DNA from: JANQPX01 sp965222015
Lineage (GTDB): Bacteria > Pseudomonadota > Alphaproteobacteria > Geminicoccales > Geminicoccaceae
Direction of reading: 5' to 3'
Length of the DNA stretch: 64,000 bases
Assembly (NCBI GenBank): GCA_965222015.1
Contig: CBDCTL010000023.1
Coordinates: forward strand, 1,211,601-1,275,600
Positions 49,870 through 59,310 of this stretch are shown one piece after another (the stretch's first letter is position 1; each line of letters begins with the position of its first letter). The position numbers were made by a program, and so were the translations under genes. The notes beneath the pieces are model-generated. The model worked only from the letters and a program-made list of their open reading frames with translations. It had not been told where the DNA came from and did no database searches.

Positions 49870-50508
49870 ATGTGGGGAGTCCTGAAGGAAATTTTTACCC
49901 TTGTCGATAAAGTATTTGGCATGCTTGAATCGCTTAGTTCGAAAAATGCCGCGTCAAAAAAAGCTGATATTGGGTACGATTTATTTATGGTTTACTCAGA
50001 AGCAAATAACATATTAATTGTTGGGGATAGAATTGTTCGCTGCCTTGAGAATTTCACAAAGACCGACCACACTGAATACTCAGGTCGCACTCTTCCCAAC
50101 ATTCAGGGTGTTGGATACATGCTATCAGTTGGCAGGCAGGGAATAATAATCGATGGTATTATAGATATACAAATGAACAATATTGATTCACTTTTTGCAA
50201 AGATGAGGCATTTATCTGTAGAAATGAAAATTATTGATGGAGACTTTTATCGTATTATTAACAGTTACCTTGAGGGCAAATTAAACCGTCTCGCTGATTT
50301 GCGAAGTAAAGTTCGTTCATATCCTTATTTATTGAATGATGATAATAATCGAGAGAATTTTAGGCGCAATCGTGTTATATTATCCAATGAGCACAACAAG
50401 AAGGTTGTCTTGCAACATCTTAGTGAAGCAGAACCACGGCGAACCCTAGATCCATTGCGCATACTCTGGAAGAATATAGAGAGAGGCTTTGTGAGACTTT
50501 CGACATAA
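49870..50508 (+). CDS. Hypothetical low-GC orphan gene
   Basis: This protein of about 212 residues is encoded by DNA much more AT-rich than its surroundings. It begins MWGVLKEIFTLVDKVFGMLE, a helix with a hydrophobic face, followed by SSKNAASKKADIGYDLFMVY. The middle is Ile-rich (GRQGIIIDGIIDIQMNNIDS) and the C-terminus is basic. No catalytic motif or family was recognised. GGAG lies at good distance before ATG 49870; GTG 49861 is open too. Composition and isolation point to recent transfer from a low-GC donor. Single-gene toxins and phage-defence genes often look like this, but that is only a possibility. Confidence 0.55.
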   Translation: MWGVLKEIFTLVDKVFGMLESLSSKNAASKKADIGYDLFMVYSEANNILIVGDRIVRCLENFTKTDHTEYSGRTLPNIQGVGYMLSVGRQGIIIDGIIDIQMNNIDSLFAKMRHLSVEMKIIDGDFYRIINSYLEGKLNRLADLRSKVRSYPYLLNDDNNRENFRRNRVILSNEHNKKVVLQHLSEAEPRRTLDPLRILWKNIERGFVRLST

Positions 50509-50694
50509 CGGATGTTCTTTGTAAAGTGCGCGATCAACGAATTGGAAAAATCCGCTGATGGTTAGTTTGCAAGCCAGTGTTATTCTGGTTTCAGATTCTG
50601 CACCTTTGGCGCTTTCTTATTAGCCGGACCAGGCCGGAGCACAGTTGCAAGATATCACTTACGGGACCATTGATCTCATTGGTTATAGTCAGCT

Positions 50695-50845
50695 TCGGGT
50701 CAGGCCACGTCATAAGGCTGGCTTTTTGCCGCGTCAGCTGCCGGATAGGCAAAGCGGCCGTTCGAGCAGTGCGACCAGCGTTCAGGCAGCTTTCCTCGGC
50801 AGCTACGGACGCGCGGCTTCCGAGGTCGAACGCGTAAAGCGTGCC
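50695..50845. repeat. 151-bp direct repeat, copy A (interrupted at its end by an IS)
   Basis: TCGGGTCAGGCCACGTCATA and the following 130 bp are collinear with 59453-59603, with the first 25 bases identical. Similarity continues to CGCGTAAAGCGTGCC and resumes after the IS (TGCCAG at 52446). On the minus strand both copies encode a short frame ending PYDVA-stop, so the repeat may be the 3' end of a dispersed gene family. Confidence 0.7.
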
Positions 50846-52445
50846 GATTTTGATGAAAAAGGCGGCGCTTGACTGTTGTTAGCGGTGGTGATTCGTTTCG
50901 CCTGACGATTTGCGTAGGGGAACGGATCGATGATGGGCAGGCAGGCCTCACCTGAGCAGCTGTTTTACGACTTCCGCCTCGACGATCACGTACCCGCCGA
51001 TCACCTGCTGCGCCAGATCGATCGTTTTGTCGATCTCGAGGGCATCCGGCAGGAACTCCAGCCCTACTACAGCCAGATCGGCCGGCCTTCCGTCGATCCC
51101 GAGCTGATGATCCGCATGCTGCTTATCGGCTACTGCTACGGGATCCGCTCCGAGCGTCGCCTGTGCGAGGACGTTCATCTGAACCTGGCGTTCCGCTGGT
51201 TCTGTAGGCTGGATCTCAATGGCAAGGTTCCAGATCAGTCCACGTTCTCAAAGAACCGCCATGGCCGGTTTCGCGAGAGTGATCTCTTTCGCCATGTATT
51301 CGAGACCGTTGTCCAGCGCTGCATCGACGAGGGCCTAGTCGGCGGCGAAAGTTTTGCCGTCGATGCCAGCCTGATCCAGGCCGATGCCAACAAGCAGCGC
51401 TCCGTGCCCGGCAACGAATGGGATCCCGCCGACATCCCTCCCGACGCCAGGCAGGCGGTAAAGGATTATCTGGCGAGGCTCGACGACGCCGCGTTCGGCG
51501 CCGCGAGCGAGGTGACGCCGAAGTTCGTCTCGCCCTCCGATCCCGCGGCGCAGTGGACCGGCGCGCTGCGCGGGCCTGCGTTTTTCGCCTACGCCATCAA
51601 TTATCTGGTCGACACCGACCACGCGATCATCGTGGATGTCGAAGCGACACGCGCGATCCGCCAGGCTGAGGTTGGCGCGGACGCACCATGATCGAACGGG
51701 TCATGGATCGGTTCGGCCTTTATCCGGAACGCCTTGCCGGCGACAGCGCTTACGGCGCGGCCGAGATGCTCGGTTGGCTCGTGGAGGATCAAGGCATCGA
51801 GCCGCATGTCACGGTCTTCGATAAATCGGAGCGCGACGACGGCACCTTCTCACGCAGTGACTTCTCCTACGATCACAAGCGGGACATCTATCTCTGCCCA
51901 GCGGGCAAGGTTCTTCGGTCAAGATGGCGGCGGTTCAAGGGTCGACCGGCCGGCGTCTCCAAGGAACGGATGATCAAATATCGGGCGCGTAAGGCCGACT
52001 GCCTGGTTTGCCCCCTCAAGTCCCGATGCGTCCGAAGACAGCAACGCGCACCGTTCTCCGCTCGATTCACGAAGGCGCAAGAGACATGGCCCGAGAGATC
52101 GCCAAGACCGATGCCGGCGAGGCGTCAAAGCGCGATCGCAAGAAAGTCGAGATGCTCTTCGCCCACCTGAAGCGCATCCTGAGGCTGGGGCGACTTCGCC
52201 TGCGCGGACCATGCGGCGCAAGTGATGAATTCCTCCTCGCCGCCACCGCCCAGAACCTCCGAAAGCTCGCAAAACTTCGACCGAAACTCGAACCTTTTGG
52301 CCAAATGGCATAACGAACAGCAAGCGATCATCGAGCGGCGGCTCGCAACAAGCATAAATCGGGCATCAACCCGATCGAGAGCCCATGACAGCATCCTGCA
52401 TCCGCACCAGGGCTCTCAAATCAAGCCGACTTTTTCATCAAAATC
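50846..52445 (+). mobile_element. IS1182-like insertion sequence, 1600 bp, transposase broken
   Basis: Terminal inverted repeats begin GATTTTGATGAAAAAG(G/T)CGGC at both ends (50846 onward, and 52445 backward). A 4-bp TGCC duplication borders them. The single transposase gene is on the plus strand and carries two frameshifts, so the copy is probably immobile by itself. Confidence 0.85.
50930..52313 (+). pseudogene. IS1182-like transposase with two frameshifts
   Basis: The N-terminal part QLFYDFRLDDHVPADHLLRQ has a DUF772-type domain (RMLLIGYCYGIRSERRLCED) and the first catalytic region ESFAVDASLIQADAN. It runs to 51691. The middle, MIERVMDRFGLYPERLAGDS with AYGAAEMLGWL (second Asp), continues in another frame from about 51680 to 52030. 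The end, LRSIHEGARDMAREIAKTDA with EMLFAHLKRILRLGRLRLRG (Glu region), is in a third frame to 52313. Each break equals loss of one base (or gain of two). All catalytic blocks survive, so decay is recent or the indels are sequencing errors. Confidence 0.85.
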
Positions 52446-52531
52446 TGCCAGGACGTAGGCACTCTCTTCTGTGCCGGCAGAAAGGTGCCGATTGCGGTCA
52501 CTCTCCTTGTCGGCGATGCGGAATGCACGGC

Positions 52532-53593
52532 TTACCGAATGCGTGCACCGCTTTCCTTGTCGAAGAGGTAGGCGCGGCTGGTCTCGAAGCTGACGCCGAC
52601 GCGGTCGCCAGACGGGGCGTGATGGTCGCCGCGTTCTTCGACGATCATTTTTTCGCCTGTGTCGGATGTGAGGTAGGCGTAGCTGACGCCGCCGAGGGCT
52701 TCGGTCAGTTCGAGCTGGTGGGTGTCGCCGGCGGGGTCGACCGTCAGGTGTTCGGGGCGGAGGCCGATTATGACCGCGGTGCCGTCGGCGGGCATCTGGA
52801 CCTGGAGGTCGATGTCGCGTTTGAGGGCGGGGACGGTGATCTCGCCGCCTGCGACTTTGGCGTCGAGGAAATTCATCGAGGGGGAGCCGATGAAGCCGGC
52901 GACGAAGCGGTTGTCGGGGTCGGCGTAGAGGTCGAGGGGGGCGCCGACCTGTTCGATGCGGCCGGCACGCAGGACAACGATCTTGTCGGCGAGCGTCATG
53001 GCCTCGACCTGATCGTGGGTGACGTAGATCATGGTCGCGCCGATTTCGCCGTGCAGCCGTGCGATCTCGACGCGCATGTCGACGCGCAGCTCGGCGTCGA
53101 GATTGGAGAGCGGCTCGTCGAACAGGAAGACTTCCGGGCCGCGCACGATCGCCCGGCCGATGGCGACGCGCTGGCGCTGGCCGCCGGAGAGCGCCTTGGG
53201 GCGGCGTTCCAGTAGTTCGTCCAGCTTCAGGATGCGGCTCGCCTCGGTGACCTTAGACTTGATCTCGTCCTTGGGATGGCCGTTCATCTTGAGACCGAAG
53301 CCCATGTTTTCTTCAACCGTCATATGCGGGTAGAGCGCGTAGGTCTGGAACACCATGGCGACGCCGCGCTCGGCAGGATCGACCCGGGTGACGTCCCGCT
53401 CACCGATGGCGATGCGGCCATCCGAGGTTTCTTCGAGGCCCGCGACCATGCGCAGAAGCGTGGACTTGCCGCAGCCGGACGGGCCGACAAAGACGCAGAA
53501 TTCTCCGTTCTCGATCTCCAGATCGACGCCGTGGATCACTTCCGTCGGGCCGTAGCGCTTGACCACTTTTTCGAGCGTGACGCCTGCAGACAT
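52532..53593 (-). CDS. Sugar ABC transporter ATP-binding protein (UgpC/MalK type)
   Basis: This 353-residue ATPase energises the carbohydrate importer encoded upstream. Walker A is VGPSGCGKST (about 36-45), the Q-loop MVFQTYALYPHMTVEEN, the signature LSGGQRQR (about 134), Walker B EVFLFDEPLSNLD and the H-loop YVTHDQVEAMTLAD. The C-terminal TOBE/MalK-like domain (about 235-350) includes IGLRPEHLTV. It is the last gene of the operon, 5 bp behind the glycoside hydrolase gene. Confidence 0.95.
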   Translation of the reverse strand: MSAGVTLEKVVKRYGPTEVIHGVDLEIENGEFCVFVGPSGCGKSTLLRMVAGLEETSDGRIAIGERDVTRVDPAERGVAMVFQTYALYPHMTVEENMGFGLKMNGHPKDEIKSKVTEASRILKLDELLERRPKALSGGQRQRVAIGRAIVRGPEVFLFDEPLSNLDAELRVDMRVEIARLHGEIGATMIYVTHDQVEAMTLADKIVVLRAGRIEQVGAPLDLYADPDNRFVAGFIGSPSMNFLDAKVAGGEITVPALKRDIDLQVQMPADGTAVIIGLRPEHLTVDPAGDTHQLELTEALGGVSYAYLTSDTGEKMIVEERGDHHAPSGDRVGVSFETSRAYLFDKESGARIR

Positions 53594-53597
53594 TTTT

Positions 53598-54707
53598 TTA
53601 CTCCCCTCTCACTTTTTTGAAATTGCGCGGCGCCTTGCCGGTGAGCGCGGCGATGGTGTCGATTTCCTGCTGATCGTAGGGAATGCCGTCCAAGTGCAGG
53701 ATGTCGTGGAACCAGATTTTTTCGCGCGCGGCATCGCCGCCGTGGGCGGCGACCAGCTCGGCGGGCCAGGGCAGATGCGTCTGGGTGCGGCCCTTGACCA
53801 GGCCCCATTGGAAGCAGCCGACGCCACGCTCCTTGAACAGCGGAAGCTGGTCCTCGATGCGGCTTCCTGCCCCGCGCGCCATCCATTCGGTGCAGATCAT
53901 CGGTCGCTCGTGGCCTGCAAGGTGGTCGATGAAGCGCTTGACATGGGCCGTCGACCAGTAGGCGTGGAAGGAGACGATGTCAGACAGGGCGAGCGCTCGC
54001 TGATCGATCTCGGTCTGGTAGGGCGGCGTGATGCTGTCAGAAAGCGGCGTCACCCAGGCAGCGACGGTGAGCGGCTGCTCGGGATTTTCCTCGCGCGCCC
54101 AGGCGAAGGCGGCTTCCATCAAAGCGTGGCTGTGGGGGAGAAGAGCGACGTCGTGCTGATCGAGGCCGGCCTGGCCGAAGATCATGCGATTGCCGGGCTC
54201 GTTGTAGAGGTCCCAGAACAGGATGCGCACATCGTCCCGAAAACTGCGGATGACGTCGCGGACATAGGCTTCGAGCGCCGGCCAGGTGCTCCGGTCCATC
54301 ACCGCGGCGCGGCCGGGGGAGGCGACGGCGCGGCTGTTGTGCACGCCCGGTACGGGATCGGGCTGCGGTCCGTAGACGGGCTCCGCGCCGCCGAAGCCGC
54401 AATCGTCGAACAGGCAGGGGACGGTGTCGATGCTGTGCTTCGCGGCGACTGCCATGAGCCAGTCGAGGCGTTCCAGGAGCCCGTCCCGGTCATGCTGCCA
54501 GACAAGGCTGTGCAGGTTGACGCGAACCGCGTTGAAACCAATCTTGCCCGCCCAGCCAAGCTCGCGCTCGATGGTCTCACGGTCGAAGGTCTCGCCCCAC
54601 CACATCTCCAGGAAGTTCACGGCTGATGACGGCAAAAAGTTGAAGCCGCAGACCCAGGGCCTCGCCTGCCACCAGCGTCTCGCATCTTCTGCCGTCCACC
54701 GCTCCAT
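53598..54707 (-). CDS. Glycoside hydrolase, (beta/alpha)8 GH5/clan GH-A-like
   Basis: This cytoplasmic enzyme of about 369 residues has no signal peptide. It begins WTAEDARRWWQARPWVCGFN and has FLPSSAVNFLEMWWGETFD. Clan GH-A signatures are the acid/base Glu in ILFWDLYNEPGNR and the probable nucleophile Glu in PMICTEWMARG. Being inside the transporter operon and intracellular, it probably cleaves the imported oligosaccharide or glycoside. ATG 54707 is used because AAGGAG precedes it at good spacing; the frame is open 36 codons further up. Substrate unknown. Confidence 0.85.
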   Translation of the reverse strand: MERWTAEDARRWWQARPWVCGFNFLPSSAVNFLEMWWGETFDRETIERELGWAGKIGFNAVRVNLHSLVWQHDRDGLLERLDWLMAVAAKHSIDTVPCLFDDCGFGGAEPVYGPQPDPVPGVHNSRAVASPGRAAVMDRSTWPALEAYVRDVIRSFRDDVRILFWDLYNEPGNRMIFGQAGLDQHDVALLPHSHALMEAAFAWAREENPEQPLTVAAWVTPLSDSITPPYQTEIDQRALALSDIVSFHAYWSTAHVKRFIDHLAGHERPMICTEWMARGAGSRIEDQLPLFKERGVGCFQWGLVKGRTQTHLPWPAELVAAHGGDAAREKIWFHDILHLDGIPYDQQEIDTIAALTGKAPRNFKKVRGE

Positions 54708-54853
54708 CCGCTCCGTCTCCTTGTTTTGGACCGCCGCCCCGCCCGACGCCGCGAACGGGACGGCGATCCGCAACTCACGTCCACAAACTTGGGCGCAAAC
54801 CGCCACTCCAGGCACCCAAGGTTCAAGTCAATGAGGTGGCCATGCCACCGCCA

Positions 54854-56134
54854 CTAGCGGTCGAGTTCGTCCTGGACTTCGAGCTCGGCGTCGTCGAGAG
54901 CGTCCTCGATCGGCTTGCCGGTGAGCCAGATGGCCTGCAGCTCGCGGTTCAGGATGTCCTGGATCGCGCCGTAGCTTTCTGAGGGAGGCGTGTCCTTGGC
55001 GAGGGCTGCGGTGTCCGCATATTCGGCGCGGTGGGGGAGGCCGGTGTAGGCGTCGCTCTCGATCACTGAGGTGCGCACGGCCATGTGTCCGGTGCGCGCC
55101 CAGTCGATATTGTGGTCGTTGATGAATGCGAGCACCTTGAGCGCGGCCGTGTATTTCGCCTCGTCCTCCTTCACCGGGGACGGGATCGCCCACATGTGGG
55201 TATCCGCCCAGGTGGCGCCAGTGTCGAAGAGGGTTGGGAAGTTGGCGACGTAGTAGCTGTTCAGGCCTGTCTCCGCCTTGGCTGCCTCGTCGGTGTAGAA
55301 GTCGACCACCCAGGTGCCGTTCACCAGGATGGCGACTTCGCCGTTGAGGAAGGATTGCTGGCTGTCGGCGTAGTTCAGCTGCGGGTCGGCGAGGCCGGCG
55401 TCGAAGAGCTGGGTGATGGTCTCGACAGCGCGCTTCGCTTCTGCCGTGTTGATCGTCGCCGTGCCGTCCTCGGTGAAGATGTTGGAGCCCTGTTGCCAGA
55501 GAAGGGCGAGCACCAGGCGCACGCCGATCGGGAACTGCGCGAAGTCCGCGGCGAGGTAGTTCTTGCCGGTGGCGTCCTTGACCTTCTGCGCGTGCTCAAG
55601 GAGTTCCTCCGGCGAGGAAGGCAGCACCGGCGCGCCGTTCTCGACCAGGCCCGCTTCCTCCATCACGTCCATGTTGACGTGCCAGAGATTGGCGTGGAGA
55701 TCCATGGGCACGCCGTAGACGCCGTCGTTGTAGGTGACCGCGGCGCGTGCGCTCTCGGACCAGTCGGCGGGATCGATGCCGACTTTTTCCAGGTCGTCTG
55801 AGAGTTCGGCGAGTGCTCCGAAGCCTGCGAATTCCGGCACGCGGTGGCGGTGCATGACATGGACGTCGGGCGGCGTGCCGCCGGCATAGGCGGCCTTGAT
55901 CTGGTCGTAGTAGTTGCCCCAGTCGGTCGGCAGCGTGTTGACGGTGACGCCGTCGATCTCCGCGCTCGCGGCGTTGATGATCGACTGGATAATGCAGGCC
56001 TCGCCGACGCTCGCGGTGGTGTCGGTGCCGGCGTCCTCGCAATCGCCGAAGAAGCGCGCCAGCGTGATCTCTTGGGCTTGGGCTGGCGCGGCCAGAGCCG
56101 TCGCCAAAGCTGCTACCGTCAGAATGCGTTTCAT
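54854..56134 (-). CDS. Sugar ABC transporter substrate-binding protein
   Basis: This periplasmic binding protein of about 426 residues belongs to the carbohydrate (CUT1, UgpB/MalE-like) family. The signal peptide MKRILTVAALATALAAPAQA is clear and fixes the start at ATG 56134, with GGGAGG upstream. The mature part has YYDQIKAAYAGGTPPDVHVM, VYGVPMDLHANLWHVNMDVM, then QSFLNGEVAILVNGTWVVDF and DTHMWAIPSPV, all family patterns. It captures the sugar for the two permeases encoded upstream in the operon. Confidence 0.93.
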   Translation of the reverse strand: MKRILTVAALATALAAPAQAQEITLARFFGDCEDAGTDTTASVGEACIIQSIINAASAEIDGVTVNTLPTDWGNYYDQIKAAYAGGTPPDVHVMHRHRVPEFAGFGALAELSDDLEKVGIDPADWSESARAAVTYNDGVYGVPMDLHANLWHVNMDVMEEAGLVENGAPVLPSSPEELLEHAQKVKDATGKNYLAADFAQFPIGVRLVLALLWQQGSNIFTEDGTATINTAEAKRAVETITQLFDAGLADPQLNYADSQQSFLNGEVAILVNGTWVVDFYTDEAAKAETGLNSYYVANFPTLFDTGATWADTHMWAIPSPVKEDEAKYTAALKVLAFINDHNIDWARTGHMAVRTSVIESDAYTGLPHRAEYADTAALAKDTPPSESYGAIQDILNRELQAIWLTGKPIEDALDDAELEVQDELDR

Positions 56135-56221
56135 ATCTGTCCTCCCTGTCGTTGGATGCGGATAGTCTTGGCTCGTTGTTCGAAGGCCCAGCCGAGGCAA
56201 GTCAATGAAGTGGCCACGCCA

Positions 56222-57055
56222 CTAGCCCTTGCTGCCGCCGACGGTCATCGCCTGGACGACGTAGCGCTGGAAGACCAGGAACAGGATGACGACCGGCAGC
56301 GAGGCGATCACGCCCGAGGCCATGACGCGGCCGAGACCCTCGGATTGCGCGAAGTTGGACTGGATGCTGGCGAGGCCAAGCGTGATGGTGAAGTATTCGC
56401 GCTTTTGCGCCGAGACCAGCGGCCAGAGATAGTCGTTCCAGGCGTAGAGAAAGGTGAGGATGGCGAGTGTCATCATGGCGGGACGCGCGAGCGGCAGCAT
56501 GACGTGCCAGAAGATCTGGAGCCAGCCGACGCCCTCCAGCCGAGCGGCCTCTTCGATGTCCTTCGGGATCGCCTTGAAGAACTGCATCATCAGGAACACG
56601 CCGATCGGCACGGCCATGCGCGGCAGGATCAGCGCGTGGTAGGAGTTGTGCCAGCCGAAATCGGCGAACATGGTGTAGAGCGGGATGAACACCGCCTGCT
56701 CCGGCACCATGAGGCCGATCAGACAGATGACTGTAATCGTGTTCTTGTAGGGAAAGTCGAGGCGGGCGAGCGCGTAGCCCGCGGTGGTCGAGACCGCGAG
56801 CACGCCGAGGGTCATGCCGCCCGCGACCAGCACCGAGTTCAGGAACCAGAGCGGTGTCTGGCCGAAAGTGAACAGGTCCAGATAGTTCTGTGCGGTGAAC
56901 GGGATCGGCAGCAGGCCGAGCGCCGTGCTCGACGTTGTCCGCGCGAGCACCTCATTCGGCTGGAAGGAGAGCGAGACCATCCAGATGGTCGGCACCAGCC
57001 AGACGAAGGCGGGGAGCGAAAGGCCGAGGATCAGCCAGTAATAGTGGCGGTTCAT
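56222..57055 (-). CDS. Sugar ABC transporter permease (MalG type)
   Basis: This 277-residue integral membrane protein has six predicted helices, starting with YYWLILGLSLPAFVWLVPTI. The EAA loop coupling to the ATPase is EEAARLEGVGWLQIFWHVML followed by PLARPAMMTLAILTF. It ends on a cytoplasmic VVQAMTVGGSKG tail, usual for MalG-type subunits. It pairs with the upstream permease; the 3-bp gap between them indicates coupled translation. Confidence 0.93.
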   Translation of the reverse strand: MNRHYYWLILGLSLPAFVWLVPTIWMVSLSFQPNEVLARTTSSTALGLLPIPFTAQNYLDLFTFGQTPLWFLNSVLVAGGMTLGVLAVSTTAGYALARLDFPYKNTITVICLIGLMVPEQAVFIPLYTMFADFGWHNSYHALILPRMAVPIGVFLMMQFFKAIPKDIEEAARLEGVGWLQIFWHVMLPLARPAMMTLAILTFLYAWNDYLWPLVSAQKREYFTITLGLASIQSNFAQSEGLGRVMASGVIASLPVVILFLVFQRYVVQAMTVGGSKG

Positions 57056-57058
57056 GGC

Positions 57059-58192
57059 TCAATCCTCCTGCCGGCCGACGAGGAACTGGAGGACGGAGAA
57101 CGTCCCCATGATGACGAACAGGAACACGGCCATGACCGAGGCGCGGCCGAGCTCACTGTCGCGAAACGCGGTCTGGTAGATGTAGCGGACCAGCACCTGG
57201 GTCTCGTCGTTCGGCCCGCCCTGGGTCATCAGGTGCGACTGGCCGAAGACCTGGAAGTGCAGAATGATCTGCAGAATGATCACCAGCGTGATGGTGCGCT
57301 TCAGATTGGGCAGGGTGATGTACCAGAACGCCTTCACGCCGGTGGCGTTGTCGAGCGCGCCCGCCTCATAGAGGTCGCGGCTGATGTCCTGCAGCCCGGC
57401 GAGGAACAGGATCATGGCGATGCCCAGCGACCACCAGACCGTGGCGATGACGATCGCCGCCATGGCGAACTGCTCGTCGGTCAGCCAGTTGATCGGCGTG
57501 CCGCCGAGGACGTCGGTGATGTTGGCGATAAGCCCCTGACGCGGCGAGAACATGATCTGCCAGATCAGCGTGACCACGGTGACCGAGAGCACCTGGCTCA
57601 GAAAGAAGAGGGTGCGCAGGATCGACATCGCCTTCGTTTCGCGCACCAAAGCGGCGGCGAGGACGAGGGCGGTGATGGTGACGCCGGGCACGGCGAAGGC
57701 GACGAACACCAGGGTGTTGCCGACGGTCGGCCAGAAGCGCCGGTCATACCAGCGCGCACCTTCCCCCTCGGGATGGAAGCCGGGAAGAATCAGAAGGAGG
57801 AGGGCGGCGAAGCCGATGCCGATCGCGGTGGCGATGCTGATGCGTTTGGTGCGTTCCAGCCAGATGGCAAGGCCGACCGCGATCAAGCCGAGGATCTGCA
57901 ACATCGGGTTGACCAGCGGTCCCCAGGCGATGCCGCGGCCCCACATCACGCGCTCGTAATTGCGGACGCCGACGAACTCCTTGGCCGCGGGGTTGAACGC
58001 GACTTCGAGCAGGTTCCAGTCGTGCAGGCTGATCCAGACCCCGCGGAAGAACGGGTAGACCAGGAAAAGCACGTAGACCGCGAGAAACGGCAGGAGCAGC
58101 AGAAAAGCCGCCTGGGTCTGGCTGAGCCGTTTTTTTGTCACTGATGTCCGCGTTTGTGCGAGCTGACCGCCCGACGAGATGGATTGCGCCAT
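57059..58192 (-). CDS. Sugar ABC transporter permease (MalF type)
   Basis: This 377-residue permease is the first gene of the operon. A Gln/Lys/Thr-rich cytoplasmic start is followed by AAFLLLLPFLAVYVLFLVYP. The first extracytoplasmic region is longer than in small MalF-type proteins, with two extra helices at about 90-135. The EAA loop is DLYEAGALDNATGVKAFWYI followed by TLPNLKRTITLVI. GGGAGG sits eight bases before ATG 58192. The promoter lies in the operator-rich gap shared with the LacI gene. Confidence 0.92.
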   Translation of the reverse strand: MAQSISSGGQLAQTRTSVTKKRLSQTQAAFLLLLPFLAVYVLFLVYPFFRGVWISLHDWNLLEVAFNPAAKEFVGVRNYERVMWGRGIAWGPLVNPMLQILGLIAVGLAIWLERTKRISIATAIGIGFAALLLLILPGFHPEGEGARWYDRRFWPTVGNTLVFVAFAVPGVTITALVLAAALVRETKAMSILRTLFFLSQVLSVTVVTLIWQIMFSPRQGLIANITDVLGGTPINWLTDEQFAMAAIVIATVWWSLGIAMILFLAGLQDISRDLYEAGALDNATGVKAFWYITLPNLKRTITLVIILQIILHFQVFGQSHLMTQGGPNDETQVLVRYIYQTAFRDSELGRASVMAVFLFVIMGTFSVLQFLVGRQED

Positions 58193-58220
58193 CCGAAAGA
58201 CCTCCCTGAAGCCTTGTTGG

Positions 58221-58266
58221 GGCTTGCGCTAAAATTATTAGCAATATTTATTAGCAGACCGCAAGC
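58221..58266. promoter_or_regulatory. Operator region between the sugar operon and lacI-type regulator
   Basis: GCTAAAATTATTAGC (58228-58242) is a 15-bp palindrome with 5-bp arms GCTAA/TTAGC. A second TTAGC follows at 58251-58255. Outer GCTTGCG/CGCAAGC arms (58222-58228 and 58260-58266) enclose both, and a T8 run follows. LacI-family proteins bind palindromes of this size, so this is the likely autoregulatory and operon operator. Confidence 0.6.
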
Positions 58267-58281
58267 TTTTTTTTGGATGTC

Positions 58282-59310
58282 ATGACCGAACGCCGTCGAT
58301 CCAGCTCTCTCCGCGTCACCATGAAGGACGTCGCCGTGCGCGCCGGGGTGTCGCAATCGACCGTGTCCTTCGTATTGAACGGCATGGAGGACATGCGCAT
58401 CAGCGGCGAGACGCGGACGCGCGTGCTGGAGGCGGTGGAGGCCCTTGGTTATCGTCCGCGCAGCGCAGGCCGGCCACCGAAATCGGTCGGTTACGGCACG
58501 ATCGGGCTCTTGCTCGACGAGGTCGCGACCAGCCCGTTCGCAGCGATCTCGATCGAGGGGGCGCAGGAAGAGGCCTGGAAGAAAAACGTGCTGGTCGAGG
58601 TCATGATGACCGGCGGCAACCGCGCCCATGAAAACGCGATCCTGCGCAAATGGGCGGCGGACCGGGTGCAGGGCGTGATCTACGGCTCGATCCTGACCCG
58701 CAAGGTGGAACTCCCCGAGGCGCTCGCCCGCCACAGCGCCGTTCTCCTGAACTGCTATGATGGTGCGCGACAGCTCCCGTCGATCGTCCCCGCCGAACGC
58801 CGCGGCGGCGAGACCGCGACCCGGGCCCTGATCGAGGCCGGCCACCAGAAGATCGCGTTCATCGCCGGTGAGGCCTGGATGGAAGCGTCTGCACAACGTC
58901 AGGAAGGCTACGAGCGCGCGCTGAAAAAAGCCGGCCTGCCCCTCGACCCCGTGCTCGTCGCGACCGGCAACTTCATGCCGTCAGGCGGACGCGAGGCGAC
59001 CCTTCGCCTCATGTCGGGAAAGACCCGCCCCGACGCCATCTTCTGCGCCAACGACCTCATGGCGATCGGCTGTTACGAGGCGCTGAAGGAACTGGGCGAA
59101 ACCATCGGCAAGACCATCGCCGTGATCGGCTATGACGACCAGGAAGTCGCCCAGCACCTCTCGCCGGCGCTGTCCACCGTCCTCCTCCCCCACCGCGAGA
59201 TGGGCGCCTGGAGCGCCCGCCGGCTGCTGTCGGATGCGCCCGCCAAGAATGACCAGGTCCGGCTCAAATGCCCCTTGGTGGCGCGAGATTCGCACGTGCT
59301 TTTGAGATGA
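58282..59310 (+). CDS. LacI-family transcriptional regulator
   Basis: This repressor of about 342 residues has the LacI helix-turn-helix TMKDVAVRAGVSQSTVSFVL at about 15-35 and the hinge EAVEALGYRPRSAGRPPKS. The periplasmic-binding-protein-like sensor domain begins YGTIGLLLDEVATSPF and ends with the DNA-binding-competent ILPHREMGAWSARRLL-type region. It is divergent from the sugar ABC operon and separated from it by the palindromic operator. It presumably represses the operon until the sugar binds. ATG 58282 is preferred over TTG 58273. Confidence 0.93.
   Translation: MTERRRSSSLRVTMKDVAVRAGVSQSTVSFVLNGMEDMRISGETRTRVLEAVEALGYRPRSAGRPPKSVGYGTIGLLLDEVATSPFAAISIEGAQEEAWKKNVLVEVMMTGGNRAHENAILRKWAADRVQGVIYGSILTRKVELPEALARHSAVLLNCYDGARQLPSIVPAERRGGETATRALIEAGHQKIAFIAGEAWMEASAQRQEGYERALKKAGLPLDPVLVATGNFMPSGGREATLRLMSGKTRPDAIFCANDLMAIGCYEALKELGETIGKTIAVIGYDDQEVAQHLSPALSTVLLPHREMGAWSARRLLSDAPAKNDQVRLKCPLVARDSHVLLR

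Larger units (their letters stand above)
50842..52449. repeat. Target duplication TGCC around the IS1182-like element
   Basis: TGCC occurs at 50842-50845 and 52446-52449, directly outside the inverted repeats. Copy B of the flanking repeat has an uninterrupted TGCCAG at the same point (59600-59605), which shows the pre-insertion state. Confidence 0.75.

Noticed and set aside
55844..58144. Very long open frame on the plus strand over the sugar transporter genes
   Set aside because: The minus-strand frames are clear ABC transporter proteins. The plus frame is rich in Asp, Glu, Gly and Arg with no motif, typical of antisense shadows in GC-rich DNA.
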